DNA of 64,000 nucleotides from an uncultured Clostridia bacterium (GCA_946411635.1 CAMKES010000011.1:1-64000); one strand, 5' to 3'. Positions 9,569 through 18,180 are shown, counted from the stretch's first letter. The notes: generated by a model from the letters alone, not told the origin. Program-made: numbers and translations.

Positions 9569-9841
9569 TTATTCGACAACGGCGAGAATGTCACCCTGCT
9601 TGATCACGATGACTTCCTGCCCGTCCAGTTTTACCTCCGTGCCGGCGTACTTCGTGTAAACGACTCTATCGCCGACCTTCACCACCATCTCGACGTCCTT
9701 TGCTCCGGGGCCGACCGCGATCACTTCCGCCATCTGCGGTTTTTCCTTTGAAGCGCTCGTAAGAAGGATGCCGCCCTTGGTGACTTCTTCCGTTTCGATG
9801 TTGCGGATCACAACGCGATCGAACAACGGTTTCAATGACAT
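9569..9841 (-). CDS. groES: Co-chaperonin GroES
   Basis: The 10-kDa lid of the GroEL chamber. The 90-residue protein has the conserved start (LKPLFDRVVIR) and the mobile loop with EVTKGGILL near 18-26. VIAVGPGAK and a GDRVVYTKYAGTEVK stretch follow, then the ILAVVE end. It has a GGAGG ribosome binding site and is first in the heat-shock operon, with CIRCE 25 nt upstream of the start. Confidence 0.98.
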   Translation of the reverse strand: MSLKPLFDRVVIRNIETEEVTKGGILLTSASKEKPQMAEVIAVGPGAKDVEMVVKVGDRVVYTKYAGTEVKLDGQEVIVIKQGDILAVVE

Positions 9842-9865
9842 AACTCATACCTCCTGCATGTGTAT

Positions 9866-9892
9866 TTAGCACTCAAACAGTACGAGTGCTAA
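9866..9892 (-). promoter_or_regulatory. CIRCE operator (HrcA site)
   Basis: Perfect CIRCE: TTAGCACTC (9866-9874), 9 nt, GAGTGCTAA (9884-9892). It lies between the groESL promoter and groES, so HrcA repression of this operon is expected. hrcA itself is not in the window. Confidence 0.97.
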
Positions 9893-9903
9893 CCATCGTC
9901 CCT

Positions 9904-9932
9904 ATTATAGTGGTGCGCGCATGCAATGTCAA
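9904..9932 (-). promoter_or_regulatory. groES-groEL promoter (perfect sigma-A consensus)
   Basis: TTGACA (9927-9932) and TATAAT (9904-9909) on the minus strand with exactly 17 nt between them, just upstream of CIRCE. Of the 297 nt between groES and rpsT, the stretch from about 9933 to 10103 holds nothing else I can recognise. Confidence 0.9.
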
Positions 9933-10103
9933 TCGTGGAATTGCAACGAAGTTGTGAACTCTGCCCGCGTCGGAGGCGTATCCCTCCCGGTTCCCGTCCC
10001 GAAAGGATATGCGTCGGGATCCGTTTTCATCACACGCAGCGCGCTTCGGATCGGGTGCGGACCGATACAGCCGAAAAAAGGTCAAAAATCGCAAAAATAA
10101 TCC

Positions 10104-10132
10104 TTGCATTGTAGGATTCTTTGTGTTAAAAT
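10104..10132 (+). promoter_or_regulatory. rpsT promoter
   Basis: TTGCAT (10104-10109) and TAAAAT (10127-10132) with a 17-nt spacer, leaving a leader of about 50 nt before rpsT. Confidence 0.7.
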
Positions 10133-10189
10133 GTACTCCGTTCGTATCGGAAGACCCGATCGGACAAATCTTACAGGGGGTGAAATGCT

Positions 10190-10456
10190 TTGGCAAACAT
10201 CAAGTCCGCAATGAAGCGTGCGAAGACTTCCGTTGGTGAAAACCTCAGAAATCGCATGGACAAGTCCGAACTGAAGACCGCTGTCCGTCGTTTTGATGAA
10301 GCGCTGAAGTCCGGCGATAAGGAAGCTGTCGAAACGGCTTACCTCGCGGCTGTCAAGACCGTTGATCAGTCTGCCGCGAAAGGCGTTATTCACAAGAACG
10401 CCGCAGATCGCAAAAAGGCACAGTTGGCAAAGAAGCGCGCAGCCGCAAACAACTGA
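10190..10456 (+). CDS. rpsT: 30S ribosomal protein S20
   Basis: S20 binds 16S rRNA early in 30S assembly. The 88-residue, lysine-rich, all-helical protein begins ANIKSAMKRAK and ends with KGVIHKNAADRKKAQLAKK, both typical of S20. The start is TTG at 10190, fixed by a strong AGGGGGTGA six nucleotides upstream. The ATG at 10185 is out of frame. Non-ATG starts are common for rpsT. It is monocistronic, with its own promoter and terminator. Confidence 0.97.
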   Translation: MANIKSAMKRAKTSVGENLRNRMDKSELKTAVRRFDEALKSGDKEAVETAYLAAVKTVDQSAAKGVIHKNAADRKKAQLAKKRAAANN

Positions 10457-10480
10457 ACCCCGGTATTCGCATCAAAACAG

Positions 10481-10506
10481 GCGTCCGATCCGATCGGACG
10501 CTTTTG
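10481..10506 (+). terminator. rpsT terminator
   Basis: A GCGTCCGATC/GATCGGACGC inverted repeat followed by TTTTG, 25 nt after the rpsT stop. Confidence 0.85.
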
Positions 10507-10519
10507 TTATGCCGTCCTC

Positions 10520-10548
10520 TTGAATTTTGGATCCGCGGACGGTAGAAT
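10520..10548 (+). promoter_or_regulatory. Promoter of the rqcH-rdgB-phosphoesterase operon
   Basis: TTGAAT (10520-10525) and TAGAAT (10543-10548) with a 17-nt spacer, 17 nt upstream of the rqcH ATG. Confidence 0.55.
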
Positions 10549-10565
10549 AACGGTAAGGAGAAGAC

Positions 10566-12251
10566 ATGGCAACGGACGGATTATCGTTATATGCATGCAT
10601 AACGGAATTGAACAGCCTTGTCGGATGCCGGATCGACAAAGTCCAGCAGCCCGACAGGGATATGATTCTGCTGCACGTTCACGGGCCGAACGCCGGCCGC
10701 ATGAAGCTGATGCTGTGCATTCACGCGGAAAACGGGCGCATCCAGACCGTTTCACGATCGTTCGAAAACCCCGACGCGGCACCCGCATTCTGCATGCTGC
10801 TGCGCAAGTACCTGATCGGATGCCGCATCGTATCCGTCGCTCAGGCCGGTCTGAACCGCATCGCAGTGCTCACCCTCTCCGGCAGGAACGAACTGATGGA
10901 TGCCGTTCATCTTCAGCTCGTCGTTGAACTGATGGGCCGTCACGGCAATCTGTTTCTCCTTGACGAAAACGGAAGGATCATAGATTGCATGCGTCATTTC
11001 GGCATCTCCGAAACCGCGGCGAGAGTCTGCCTTCCGAACGTGCCGTATGAAGCGCCCCCCGAGATCGAAAAGGCCGATCCGTTTACGATCTCCGAAAGCC
11101 GGCTGGCCGCTCTTGCGAACGGACGGATGCCGTCCGCGTGGCTGAGCGCTTCGGTTTCCGGCATATCGAAGCTTTGCGCGGAACAGATCGTCGCCGAGGG
11201 AACGCCGCCGGAGCGCATCGCGTCCGCGATCCGCTCCGTTTTCGACGCGCTTGCCGCGCATCGTTTCGCGCCGTCCGTCATTCCCGGCGTCGGCATTCTG
11301 CCGTTTGCGCCGAAGAATACGCCGTTCGAACGATACGAAAGCATGAACGACGCGTTTGACGCGTTCTATCAGCATCGCGACGAGCAGCAGTTCCTGACGA
11401 AGCTTGCGACGTCGCTTCGCAACGTTCTCGAACACGCGAGAAAACGAACGGAAAAGAAACTGAACGACTGTCTCAAGACGATTGGCGACGAAGCGCATAT
11501 CGAAAAGGATCGTTTGTACGGCGAATTGCTTCTGACGTATCACGGCTCCTCTGCCGGTCGAAAATCGGTCACGGTGCTCAATTATTACGCCGACCCGCCC
11601 GAACCGGTCGACGTTCCTCTTGATCCGAAGTACTCTGCCGCCGACAACGCGCAGCGATACTTCAAACGCTACCGAAAAAACAAAGCCGCGCACGCGTATG
11701 CGGTCGAACAGCTCGGCGCGCTGAACGAGGAGCTGGATTATCTGAAAGGGCAGCTACTGAACGTATCCGTCTGCACGACCCGCGAAGAACTGAACGAGAT
11801 CCGCGACGAACTTGTTCGCCTTCGGTTTATTCGCGAAACGGGCAACGGGCCGAAGCCGCAGCAGAAGCAGCAAAGTCATCCGATCCGATACCGGACGATA
11901 TCCGGCACCGATATTCTCGTCGGGAAGAACAATCTGCAGAACGAACGTCTCGTCCGGACCTCCGATCCGGATCACGTCTGGCTGCACGCGAAAAACGTTC
12001 CTGCGTCGCACGTCGTGCTCTGCACGAAAGAGCCTTCGCGCGAAGATCTCTCGATCGCCGCGGCGATCGCCGCGTATCACAGCAGCGTTTCCGCTTCGGA
12101 AAACGTTCCCGTCGATTATACGCGCGTACGATACGTAAAAAAGCCGTCCGGCGCAAAGCCCGGATACGTCAATTATTTTCAACAGCACACGCTGTACGCA
12201 ACGCCCTCGCTCGAATCGATCGAGCCGTACCGCGTCAAGGAGGAAACATGA
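10566..12251 (+). CDS. rqcH: RqcH / NFACT family protein (ribosome quality control)
   Basis: A homologue of bacterial RqcH (formerly fibronectin-binding protein, YloA). RqcH binds obstructed 50S subunits and recruits tRNA-Ala to add C-terminal alanine tails. In its 561 residues the NFACT-N domain (1-200) includes MLLRKYLIGC and LMGRHGN. A HhH segment and a long coiled coil (about 270-430) precede the NFACT-R domain (about 440-560; VGKNNLQNERLV... DHVWLHAKNVPASHVVL). Where B. subtilis RqcH has the Asp97-Arg98 pair used for tRNA recruitment, this protein reads Asn97-Arg98. Overlaps rdgB by 4 nt (ATGA). Confidence 0.93.
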   Translation: MATDGLSLYACITELNSLVGCRIDKVQQPDRDMILLHVHGPNAGRMKLMLCIHAENGRIQTVSRSFENPDAAPAFCMLLRKYLIGCRIVSVAQAGLNRIAVLTLSGRNELMDAVHLQLVVELMGRHGNLFLLDENGRIIDCMRHFGISETAARVCLPNVPYEAPPEIEKADPFTISESRLAALANGRMPSAWLSASVSGISKLCAEQIVAEGTPPERIASAIRSVFDALAAHRFAPSVIPGVGILPFAPKNTPFERYESMNDAFDAFYQHRDEQQFLTKLATSLRNVLEHARKRTEKKLNDCLKTIGDEAHIEKDRLYGELLLTYHGSSAGRKSVTVLNYYADPPEPVDVPLDPKYSAADNAQRYFKRYRKNKAAHAYAVEQLGALNEELDYLKGQLLNVSVCTTREELNEIRDELVRLRFIRETGNGPKPQQKQQSHPIRYRTISGTDILVGKNNLQNERLVRTSDPDHVWLHAKNVPASHVVLCTKEPSREDLSIAAAIAAYHSSVSASENVPVDYTRVRYVKKPSGAKPGYVNYFQQHTLYATPSLESIEPYRVKEET

Positions 12252-12859
12252 AGCTTTTGCTCGCAACCAACAATGCACACAAGGCGCGTGAAATCCGCGA
12301 GATCCTCGGCGGAAGCGTTTCGGAACTGATGACGATGCGCGAAGCCGGCATTGAGCTCGACGTCGTTGAAGACGGCGAAACGTTCCGTGAAAACGCGCTG
12401 AAAAAAGCAGTCGAAACGCTCGCCGTCGCAGGCGACCGGTTCGACGCCGTACTTGCGGATGACAGCGGACTGTGCGTCGACGCGCTGAACGGCGCGCCCG
12501 GCGTCTATTCGGCACGCTTCTCTGGAGAGGCGCATAACGACGCGGCCAACAACAGAAAACTGATCGCTCTTCTGGAAAACGTGCCCGACGAAAACCGCAC
12601 CGCACGATTCTGCTGCTGTGTCGCGCTTGCCCGGAAATCAAAGCCGCCGATCATCGTTCAGGGCGAGGTCGATGGAACGATCCTGCACGAAGCGCACGGC
12701 TGCAACGGGTTCGGATACGATCCGTATTTCTACTACGCGCCGTTTCATAAAAGCTTTGCCGAGCTTTCCGAGGAGGAAAAGAACTCCGTCAGCCACAGAA
12801 AACGCGCTCTGATGCTTCTCCGGGAGGCGCTCGATGCCGAAAATCGCAATCATTTCTGA
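12248..12859 (+). CDS. rdgB: XTP/dITP diphosphatase (RdgB/HAM1 family)
   Basis: Hydrolyses non-canonical purine triphosphates (dITP, XTP) to monophosphates, keeping them out of DNA and RNA. The 203 residues carry the substrate-loop start LLLATNNAHKAREI and the metal-site segment LADDSGLCVDALNGAPGVYSARF. GFGYDPYF and the terminal SHRKRAL motif follow. It is translationally coupled to rqcH and followed by a phosphoesterase gene; rdgB-yfcE pairing is common in Firmicutes. Confidence 0.96.
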   Translation: MKLLLATNNAHKAREIREILGGSVSELMTMREAGIELDVVEDGETFRENALKKAVETLAVAGDRFDAVLADDSGLCVDALNGAPGVYSARFSGEAHNDAANNRKLIALLENVPDENRTARFCCCVALARKSKPPIIVQGEVDGTILHEAHGCNGFGYDPYFYYAPFHKSFAELSEEEKNSVSHRKRALMLLREALDAENRNHF

Positions 12860-13301
12860 TTCGCACGGATCCATTGAAAACGCATACCTGTTCCGAAAAA
12901 AAACCGGACAGGTCGACGCGCTGTACCATCTCGGCGATCACGCGGATGACGCGCTGCCGCTCTCGCAGATCTTCAACTGCGGATTCGTTTCCGTCCGCGG
13001 AAACTGCGACCCGTTTTCCGATGCGCCGCTGACCAGAACGGTCGATTGGGAAGGTCATCGCATCCTGCTGCTGCACGGTCACACCGTCTCCGGCCGGGTG
13101 AACCTCTTTTATTTCGCCGAGCAGAACGGCGCGGATATCGTTCTGTTCGGGCATTCTCACGTCCCTTCCGTCGAAACGACAGGCGGCGTGACGATGATCA
13201 ACCCCGGAAGCTTATCCCGTCCGCGGACGCTGAAAGGTCCGAGCATGGCGCTGCTTACCCTTTCGCGCGGCGCCGCAGACGTTGAACTGCTGTATTTATA
13301 G
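12834..13301 (+). CDS. Metallophosphoesterase, YfcE/MJ0936 type
   Basis: A small calcineurin-like phosphodiesterase of 155 residues. All metal-site motifs are present: SDSHG near residue 9, HLGDHADD near 32, VRGNCD near 53, LLHGH near 77 and FGHSHVP near 103. YfcE-like enzymes hydrolyse phosphodiesters in vitro, and their physiological substrate is often unknown. The ATG at 12834 lies inside the rdgB end (26-nt overlap), as expected for a coupled pair. Confidence 0.9.
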   Translation: MPKIAIISDSHGSIENAYLFRKKTGQVDALYHLGDHADDALPLSQIFNCGFVSVRGNCDPFSDAPLTRTVDWEGHRILLLHGHTVSGRVNLFYFAEQNGADIVLFGHSHVPSVETTGGVTMINPGSLSRPRTLKGPSMALLTLSRGAADVELLYL

Positions 13302-13347
13302 CTTTTCTATTCTCGTATTATTCACAAACTTTCAACACTTTTATGCA

Positions 13348-13376
13348 TTGACAAGCGCATATATTGAAAGTAAACT
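13348..13376 (+). promoter_or_regulatory. Promoter of the carboxypeptidase pair
   Basis: TTGACA (13348-13353) and TAAACT (13371-13376) with a 17-nt spacer, 40 nt upstream of the ATG at 13417. Confidence 0.75.
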
Positions 13377-13416
13377 GTTAGAGAATCCGAACGTATCCGA
13401 AAGGTTTATCATAAAC

Positions 13417-14985
13417 ATGAAACGAATCCTATCGCTTGTTCTCTCCGCTCTTTTATGGATCGGGATCGTACCTTCTCTTGCTCCTTCCGAGGCAAAAGCA
13501 GAGTCGTTTGATCTTTCGTCCGTGTACGAGCCGTACTTTATCCTCGTCAATGCCGATACGCCGACCGTCTCCTATCGCGGGATCGAGCAGGAGGCCGATA
13601 CGCGCGTATACCCGGCGAGCACAACGAAGATCCTTTCCTGCATCATCGCGCTCGAAGAAGGCAATCTTGACGACATGGTCACCGTATCCGCCAAAGCGGT
13701 CGATTTCGGCCGCGGAAACTCGCTTATGGGACTGGAAGAAGGCGATACCTATTCGCTTCGCGACCTTCTGTACGGTATGATGCTTCCGTCCGGAAACGAC
13801 GCTGCGATCGCGATCGCGGAACACATTGCCGGAAGCACCGAGGCGTTCGCGGAAAAAATGAACGCCAAAGCGAAGGAGCTCGGCATGAGCCATTCGCATT
13901 TCGTGACCGTTCACGGCAAACACAACGAGGATCACTACACAACCGTTCGCGACATGGCGATCCTGACCTCGTACGCTCTGACAAAGAGCGTAAAGCAAAA
14001 GGAGTTCCGCGAGATCGTCGGCACCGCAAAATACACGGCCGAATCCGGCCCGCGCGCCATTGAACTGCTCAACTCCAATCGAATGCTCGCGGATATTCCG
14101 CCGACGGAAGACTTCCCCTCCCCGATCTCCTGTCTGTATGAATACGCCATCGGCGTAAAGACGGGCGACACGACGCCGGCAGGCAAGTGCCTCGTTGCGG
14201 CTGCGGAAAAAGACAACGTCACCATGATCGCCGTGCTTTACGGCGGAACGCTGAACGACCCCGAATACAACGGCGGGTGGACCGACGCGCGCAAGGATAA
14301 ATACAACGCACGCCGCTTCCAGGACGCAAAAGCGATGTTCGAGTATGCGTTTGCCGACATGAATCGGTCCTATACCGTTTCCGAACTGGTTGCCGGCGGC
14401 ATGCAGACCGAGTTTGAAGTCGAAATCCCGAACGCGCCCGCAGACGACCCTGAAAACGGCAAGCTGAAAGTCAAGGCGGAAATCAACCCGGACCTCCCCG
14501 TTTCCATTATGATGGTCGATCCGAACGCAACGCTCTCGAGCGTACACATCGAGCCGGTTCTGACCTACAACAAAACGTACGCGACGATCTATCAGGATGA
14601 AACGGTCGGCGTCGTGGCCTATCAGTGCAACGGTCAGACGATCTACCGGACCAATCTGATCGCAACGCGCACCATCAAGGCCGGCAACGCGCAAACCGAC
14701 ATCGTACCGCAGTCGTCCGATCCCAACGGAAGCGGCAGCATGATCGGCCCGGCAAACGATCCGTCCGTTTCCGGCAACGATGCAAATCAGGGAACCGGAA
14801 TCGGCAGCAGTGAGGATTATCGCTGGATCCCGATCGCCCTCATCATCGTCGGCGTTCTTCTGGCTGCGATCATTCTTCTGTTCGTGCTCTACGTTCGCGC
14901 AGAAAACAAACGCCGCCGCAGGGCCGCGCGGAAAAGAGCCGCCCAGCGTGCGCGGATGCGCGAAAACGATTATTACGACAGGTAA
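13417..14985 (+). CDS. Serine-type D-Ala-D-Ala carboxypeptidase (S11), membrane-anchored
   Basis: A penicillin-binding protein that trims the terminal D-Ala of peptidoglycan stem peptides outside the cell. The 522 residues start with a signal peptide (about 1-27, MKRILSLVLSALLWIG). The catalytic motifs are STTK (SxxK, near residue 67), SGN (near 126) and KTG (near 248). A C-terminal beta domain, a linker rich in Gly, Ser and Asn, and one transmembrane segment (near 470-495) follow, with a basic cytoplasmic tail. The ATG at 13417 is chosen because it starts the signal peptide and lies after the promoter. The frame is open further upstream without coding character. It is related to the next gene. 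Confidence 0.93.
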   Translation: MKRILSLVLSALLWIGIVPSLAPSEAKAESFDLSSVYEPYFILVNADTPTVSYRGIEQEADTRVYPASTTKILSCIIALEEGNLDDMVTVSAKAVDFGRGNSLMGLEEGDTYSLRDLLYGMMLPSGNDAAIAIAEHIAGSTEAFAEKMNAKAKELGMSHSHFVTVHGKHNEDHYTTVRDMAILTSYALTKSVKQKEFREIVGTAKYTAESGPRAIELLNSNRMLADIPPTEDFPSPISCLYEYAIGVKTGDTTPAGKCLVAAAEKDNVTMIAVLYGGTLNDPEYNGGWTDARKDKYNARRFQDAKAMFEYAFADMNRSYTVSELVAGGMQTEFEVEIPNAPADDPENGKLKVKAEINPDLPVSIMMVDPNATLSSVHIEPVLTYNKTYATIYQDETVGVVAYQCNGQTIYRTNLIATRTIKAGNAQTDIVPQSSDPNGSGSMIGPANDPSVSGNDANQGTGIGSSEDYRWIPIALIIVGVLLAAIILLFVLYVRAENKRRRRAARKRAAQRARMRENDYYDR

Positions 14986-14994
14986 AAGAATCCT

Positions 14995-16386
14995 ATGAAA
15001 CGAATCGTCCTCTGCATTCTTTTGAGTCTTCTTCTCCTTCCGCTCCGCGGAAACGCCGAAACCGCCGTTTCGACAGAGTTCGACCTCAAAAGCCTTGCGG
15101 AGGACACTGTATTTTTGGCGAATGCCGACGACCCGGGAACCGCGATCCTGGGTCTTGCGCGCAACGCGGACGCAAAACGATATCCTGCCAGCACAACCAA
15201 GATCATGACCTGCATCGTCGCGCTCGAAAACGCATCGCCCGACGAGCTCGTCACGGTCAGCAAAAAGGCGTGCAATCTTTCAAAGCGCAATTCCCGCATG
15301 GGGCTCAAGGCCGGAGAGTCCTACCCCATGATCGATCTGCTCTACGGACTCATGCTTCCGTCCGGCAACGACGCAGCGATCGCGATCGCCGAGCACGTCG
15401 GCGGATCCGTCAGCGGGTTTGCGGATCTGATGAATCAGACCGCGGAACGGATCGGCATGACCGGATCGCATTTTCTCAATCCGCACGGTCTGCACAACAG
15501 CGACCATTATACCACGGCGAGAGACCTTTCGATCCTGACGGCGTACGCAATGCAGAACGAAACGTTCCGGGAGATCGTCTCCTCGACGGAGTATACCGCG
15601 CATTCCTCCGACGGACGTTCGATCGAGCTGAAAACGAGCAACCGGCTTCTGCGGGACGTGATCGTCACCGGATACACGCCGTATTCCTGTCTGTATCCTG
15701 ACGCTATCGGCGTGAAAACCGGCGACACGCACCTTGCCGGCAAATGTCTTGTCGCCGCCGCAAAACGCGGGGAAACGACGTATATCCTCGTTCTGCTGCG
15801 CGGAAAAAACGCCCCCGAAGGCACGAAAGGCGTTGAAAAGGATCTGTACTCCGCACAGCGGTTCTTTGACGCGATCGAATTGTTCGAATACGCATTTCAG
15901 AACGACCTCGTTTCGGTCTCCGTCGCAGACCTTGCCGATAAATGTCTGCCCGACACCTATGCCGTCACGCTTGACCCGGATACGTACGTCGCGTCGGCCG
16001 CACTCTATCGCATTGCGTGGGACGCCGATCGGATACAGGCGCTTCCCCGCTGGCAGTCGGACCTGTTCCTGATCGATCCGTTTCCGGAAGAATACCTCAA
16101 CTATACGATCACGTCCTATTCCGCGCCCGTCGGCACGAAGGCCGGAACTGTCGAGATCCGTTTTCGCGGACAAACGGTGTTTACGGGCGACCTGATCGTT
16201 GAGGAATACGATATGCCGCCGACGCCCGCGCCGACGGCGATCCCGTCCTACGACGTTCAGATCGAAACGCCGCAGGCAACGCCCGGAAACGATCCGGCCG
16301 TTTCTCCTTCTCCGGATCCGACCGATGCACCCTCCGATTCCGGATGGAGCTTCTGGGATCTGTTCCGCTGCAGTCCCGACTTATAA
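14995..16386 (+). CDS. Serine-type D-Ala-D-Ala carboxypeptidase (S11), second copy
   Basis: A paralogue of the preceding gene, 9 nt downstream and in the same operon. The 463 residues comprise a signal peptide (about 1-22), STTK near residue 66, SGN near 123 and KTG near 241, then a C-terminal domain. The tail is rich in Pro, Thr and Ser. Unlike its neighbour it has no C-terminal transmembrane helix and ends FWDLFRCSPDL, so it may be released or held by another means. Shared motifs and spacing indicate a tandem duplication followed by divergence in the tail. Confidence 0.92.
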   Translation: MKRIVLCILLSLLLLPLRGNAETAVSTEFDLKSLAEDTVFLANADDPGTAILGLARNADAKRYPASTTKIMTCIVALENASPDELVTVSKKACNLSKRNSRMGLKAGESYPMIDLLYGLMLPSGNDAAIAIAEHVGGSVSGFADLMNQTAERIGMTGSHFLNPHGLHNSDHYTTARDLSILTAYAMQNETFREIVSSTEYTAHSSDGRSIELKTSNRLLRDVIVTGYTPYSCLYPDAIGVKTGDTHLAGKCLVAAAKRGETTYILVLLRGKNAPEGTKGVEKDLYSAQRFFDAIELFEYAFQNDLVSVSVADLADKCLPDTYAVTLDPDTYVASAALYRIAWDADRIQALPRWQSDLFLIDPFPEEYLNYTITSYSAPVGTKAGTVEIRFRGQTVFTGDLIVEEYDMPPTPAPTAIPSYDVQIETPQATPGNDPAVSPSPDPTDAPSDSGWSFWDLFRCSPDL

Positions 16387-16387
16387 A

Positions 16388-17086
16388 TCACGCGCGGAGT
16401 CCCAGCGCTTCATACGTCATCTTCCCCGCGATCCCGTCGGCTTTCAATCCGTGCGCGCGCTGATACCGTTTCAGGGCGCGCTCTGTTTTTTTGCCGAACA
16501 CACCGTCCGGCTGACCGGGATCGAAGCCGTTCTGCTTCAGCGCTCTCTGCAGCTCGCGCACGTCCTCTCCCCTCATATACGGAGACCGAAGCTTCAGGAT
16601 GCGCCGCGATCTGAAAAACGGAGGCCTGCCGAACCGGTCCCACCCCTTGACCGGACTTTCGACCACGCCGACGTCTCTTCCCTTTGCTTCAACAATGCGG
16701 TCGGCGTCGATCGCATATCCGACGTGCACCGCTCTACCGCCGCTGATGCGGAAAACCATGTCGCCGGCGCGAAGCGCGCTCCGCTCGATCGGGTCGCAAA
16801 GCAGAAACAGCCCGTTGGCGTTCAGATCGTGATCGATCAGGTCGTGCTTCAGAAAATAAAACGTACCGAGGCCCGAGCAATCGAACGCGCGCAGAACGTC
16901 GCCGTAACCGTCGCGCACTTCTTTTTTCCAATGTGCGATCGCACGATCCGCATTCCTGCGCGTCTTTTCTTTTTTCCGGATCCACGCTTCCGTGATCGTC
17001 GGTTTCTTTTGACCCTGTGCGCCCCAAACGTAGATGCTGTGATTCCTGACCTGTTCTTTCAGATATGCAACAAATTCTTCGACCAT
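16388..17086 (-). CDS. NlpC/P60 endopeptidase with peptidoglycan-binding domain
   Basis: A likely cell-wall endopeptidase cleaving gamma-D-Glu-diamino-acid bonds. In 232 residues an NlpC/P60-type domain (about 15-150) has FDCSGLG with catalytic Cys70 and HVGYAID with His121. A PG_binding_1 domain follows (about 165-230; RGEDVRELQRALKQNGF, GVFGKKTERALKRYQ). There is no signal peptide or transmembrane segment, which is more usual for phage-type endolysins or spore/mother-cell enzymes than for ordinary wall hydrolases. It converges on the carboxypeptidase gene with 1 nt between stops. Its ribosome binding site is locked in the hairpin at 17093-17125. Confidence 0.85.
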   Translation of the reverse strand: MVEEFVAYLKEQVRNHSIYVWGAQGQKKPTITEAWIRKKEKTRRNADRAIAHWKKEVRDGYGDVLRAFDCSGLGTFYFLKHDLIDHDLNANGLFLLCDPIERSALRAGDMVFRISGGRAVHVGYAIDADRIVEAKGRDVGVVESPVKGWDRFGRPPFFRSRRILKLRSPYMRGEDVRELQRALKQNGFDPGQPDGVFGKKTERALKRYQRAHGLKADGIAGKMTYEALGLRA

Positions 17087-17092
17087 AAAAAC

Positions 17093-17125
17093 ATCCTCCC
17101 GTCCATACTATGCGAACGGGAGGAT
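17093..17125 (-). terminator. Hairpin after DUF2804 that contains the NlpC/P60 ribosome binding site
   Basis: A 10-bp perfect stem (17093-17102 with 17116-17125), 13-nt loop, then GTTTTT on the minus strand. It works on paper as a terminator for DUF2804. Its 3' arm is also the GGGAGGAT Shine-Dalgarno of the NlpC/P60 gene, 6 nt before that ATG. Confidence 0.7.
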
Positions 17126-17148
17126 CTCCTGTGATTTCGAACGAACCG

Positions 17149-18180
17149 TCACCATTTATTGAAGACTTTTTCCGCAAATCCGAGACAATCGTTCAGATGC
17201 AGGCAGGTCCCGTCGTCGAGACGCACCGTACCGGTAAACCGTCCGAACACCTGATGCTGATCGGAACATATGACCTTGACGTCCGTTTTGGACGCGCGGT
17301 CCATGATCGGAGCAAAGATCATATCCAGCCGGCCTTCGCTGTCGGTAAAATGCCATGGCGAAAGCAGATCGTCGGCGCCGTCCGGTTTTATCGGGATCCC
17401 GAAATCGACACGGTCAAGTTTGTGCGCGATCCCGTCATAAAAGAACATATTCTCCGACGCGGCTTTCGTATCGCCGAATCCGTACCCGAGATTGAACCCG
17501 AACGTGTGACCGTCGATCTCGCCCTGCGCCGCGCTCCAGTACCACGTATTCCGGTAGGTCCACACGCCTCTGCCCCAATCCAGAAGCCCGAACGTGTCCG
17601 AAGGATCGAGCTCAAATCGCTCCTCACCGACGGAGAACCACCCTTCGGCGCGCATGCCGATGATCTTCTGATTGTAGTAAAACCGGCGCTTCTTTTCAAA
17701 CGGCGTCGCGATCACCATGGAATCCTTCGGCTCGTGCGTGAGCAGAATATCGCACGCAAACGGCCTTCCGTCACGAAACGAATCGATCCGGAAACGAAGC
17801 CTGCGGCCTTCGTCGGTATGCGCAAACGATCCGGACGCATGCTTCATGCGCTTTTGCACGTCGCCCGATGCAGACGAAGCCGGAAATCCGGTCTTTCCCA
17901 TCGGGAACCAGAACATCGGCGAAACGGTCGTTTCCGACGCCGCTTCAAAATCCAGCACGGAAGCCGACAGCAGTCCCATGTAACCGTTATCGTCGATCGT
18001 CAGCGCGACGCCGAAGCGATCGTTCGTGATCAGATAATAGTCCCATTCCTTGATGCGGAATCGCGGCGCTCTGATCGCGGAACGATCGTAACGCTTCAAA
18101 AGCGCCGTCGCGTATCCCGGTTCGGAAAGATCCCCGTTCGCATTCAGAAGCTCGCCGGGACCGAATCGATGCTGTTCCAT
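17149..18180 (-). CDS. DUF2804 family protein
   Basis: A 343-residue protein of the DUF2804 family, whose function is not established. Visible traits are many Trp/Tyr/Phe residues and beta-sheet patterning, with conserved-looking blocks KEWDYYLITNDRFGVALTID, FGLLDWGRGVWTYRNTWYWS and GHTFGFNLGYGFGD. There is no signal peptide or membrane span. The ATG at 18180 has GGAGGA just upstream. The same frame extends upstream into the GGGtGRT gene but without family character. It follows the GGGtGRT gene but is separated from it by a terminator. Confidence 0.78.
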   Translation of the reverse strand: MEQHRFGPGELLNANGDLSEPGYATALLKRYDRSAIRAPRFRIKEWDYYLITNDRFGVALTIDDNGYMGLLSASVLDFEAASETTVSPMFWFPMGKTGFPASSASGDVQKRMKHASGSFAHTDEGRRLRFRIDSFRDGRPFACDILLTHEPKDSMVIATPFEKKRRFYYNQKIIGMRAEGWFSVGEERFELDPSDTFGLLDWGRGVWTYRNTWYWSAAQGEIDGHTFGFNLGYGFGDTKAASENMFFYDGIAHKLDRVDFGIPIKPDGADDLLSPWHFTDSEGRLDMIFAPIMDRASKTDVKVICSDQHQVFGRFTGTVRLDDGTCLHLNDCLGFAEKVFNKW

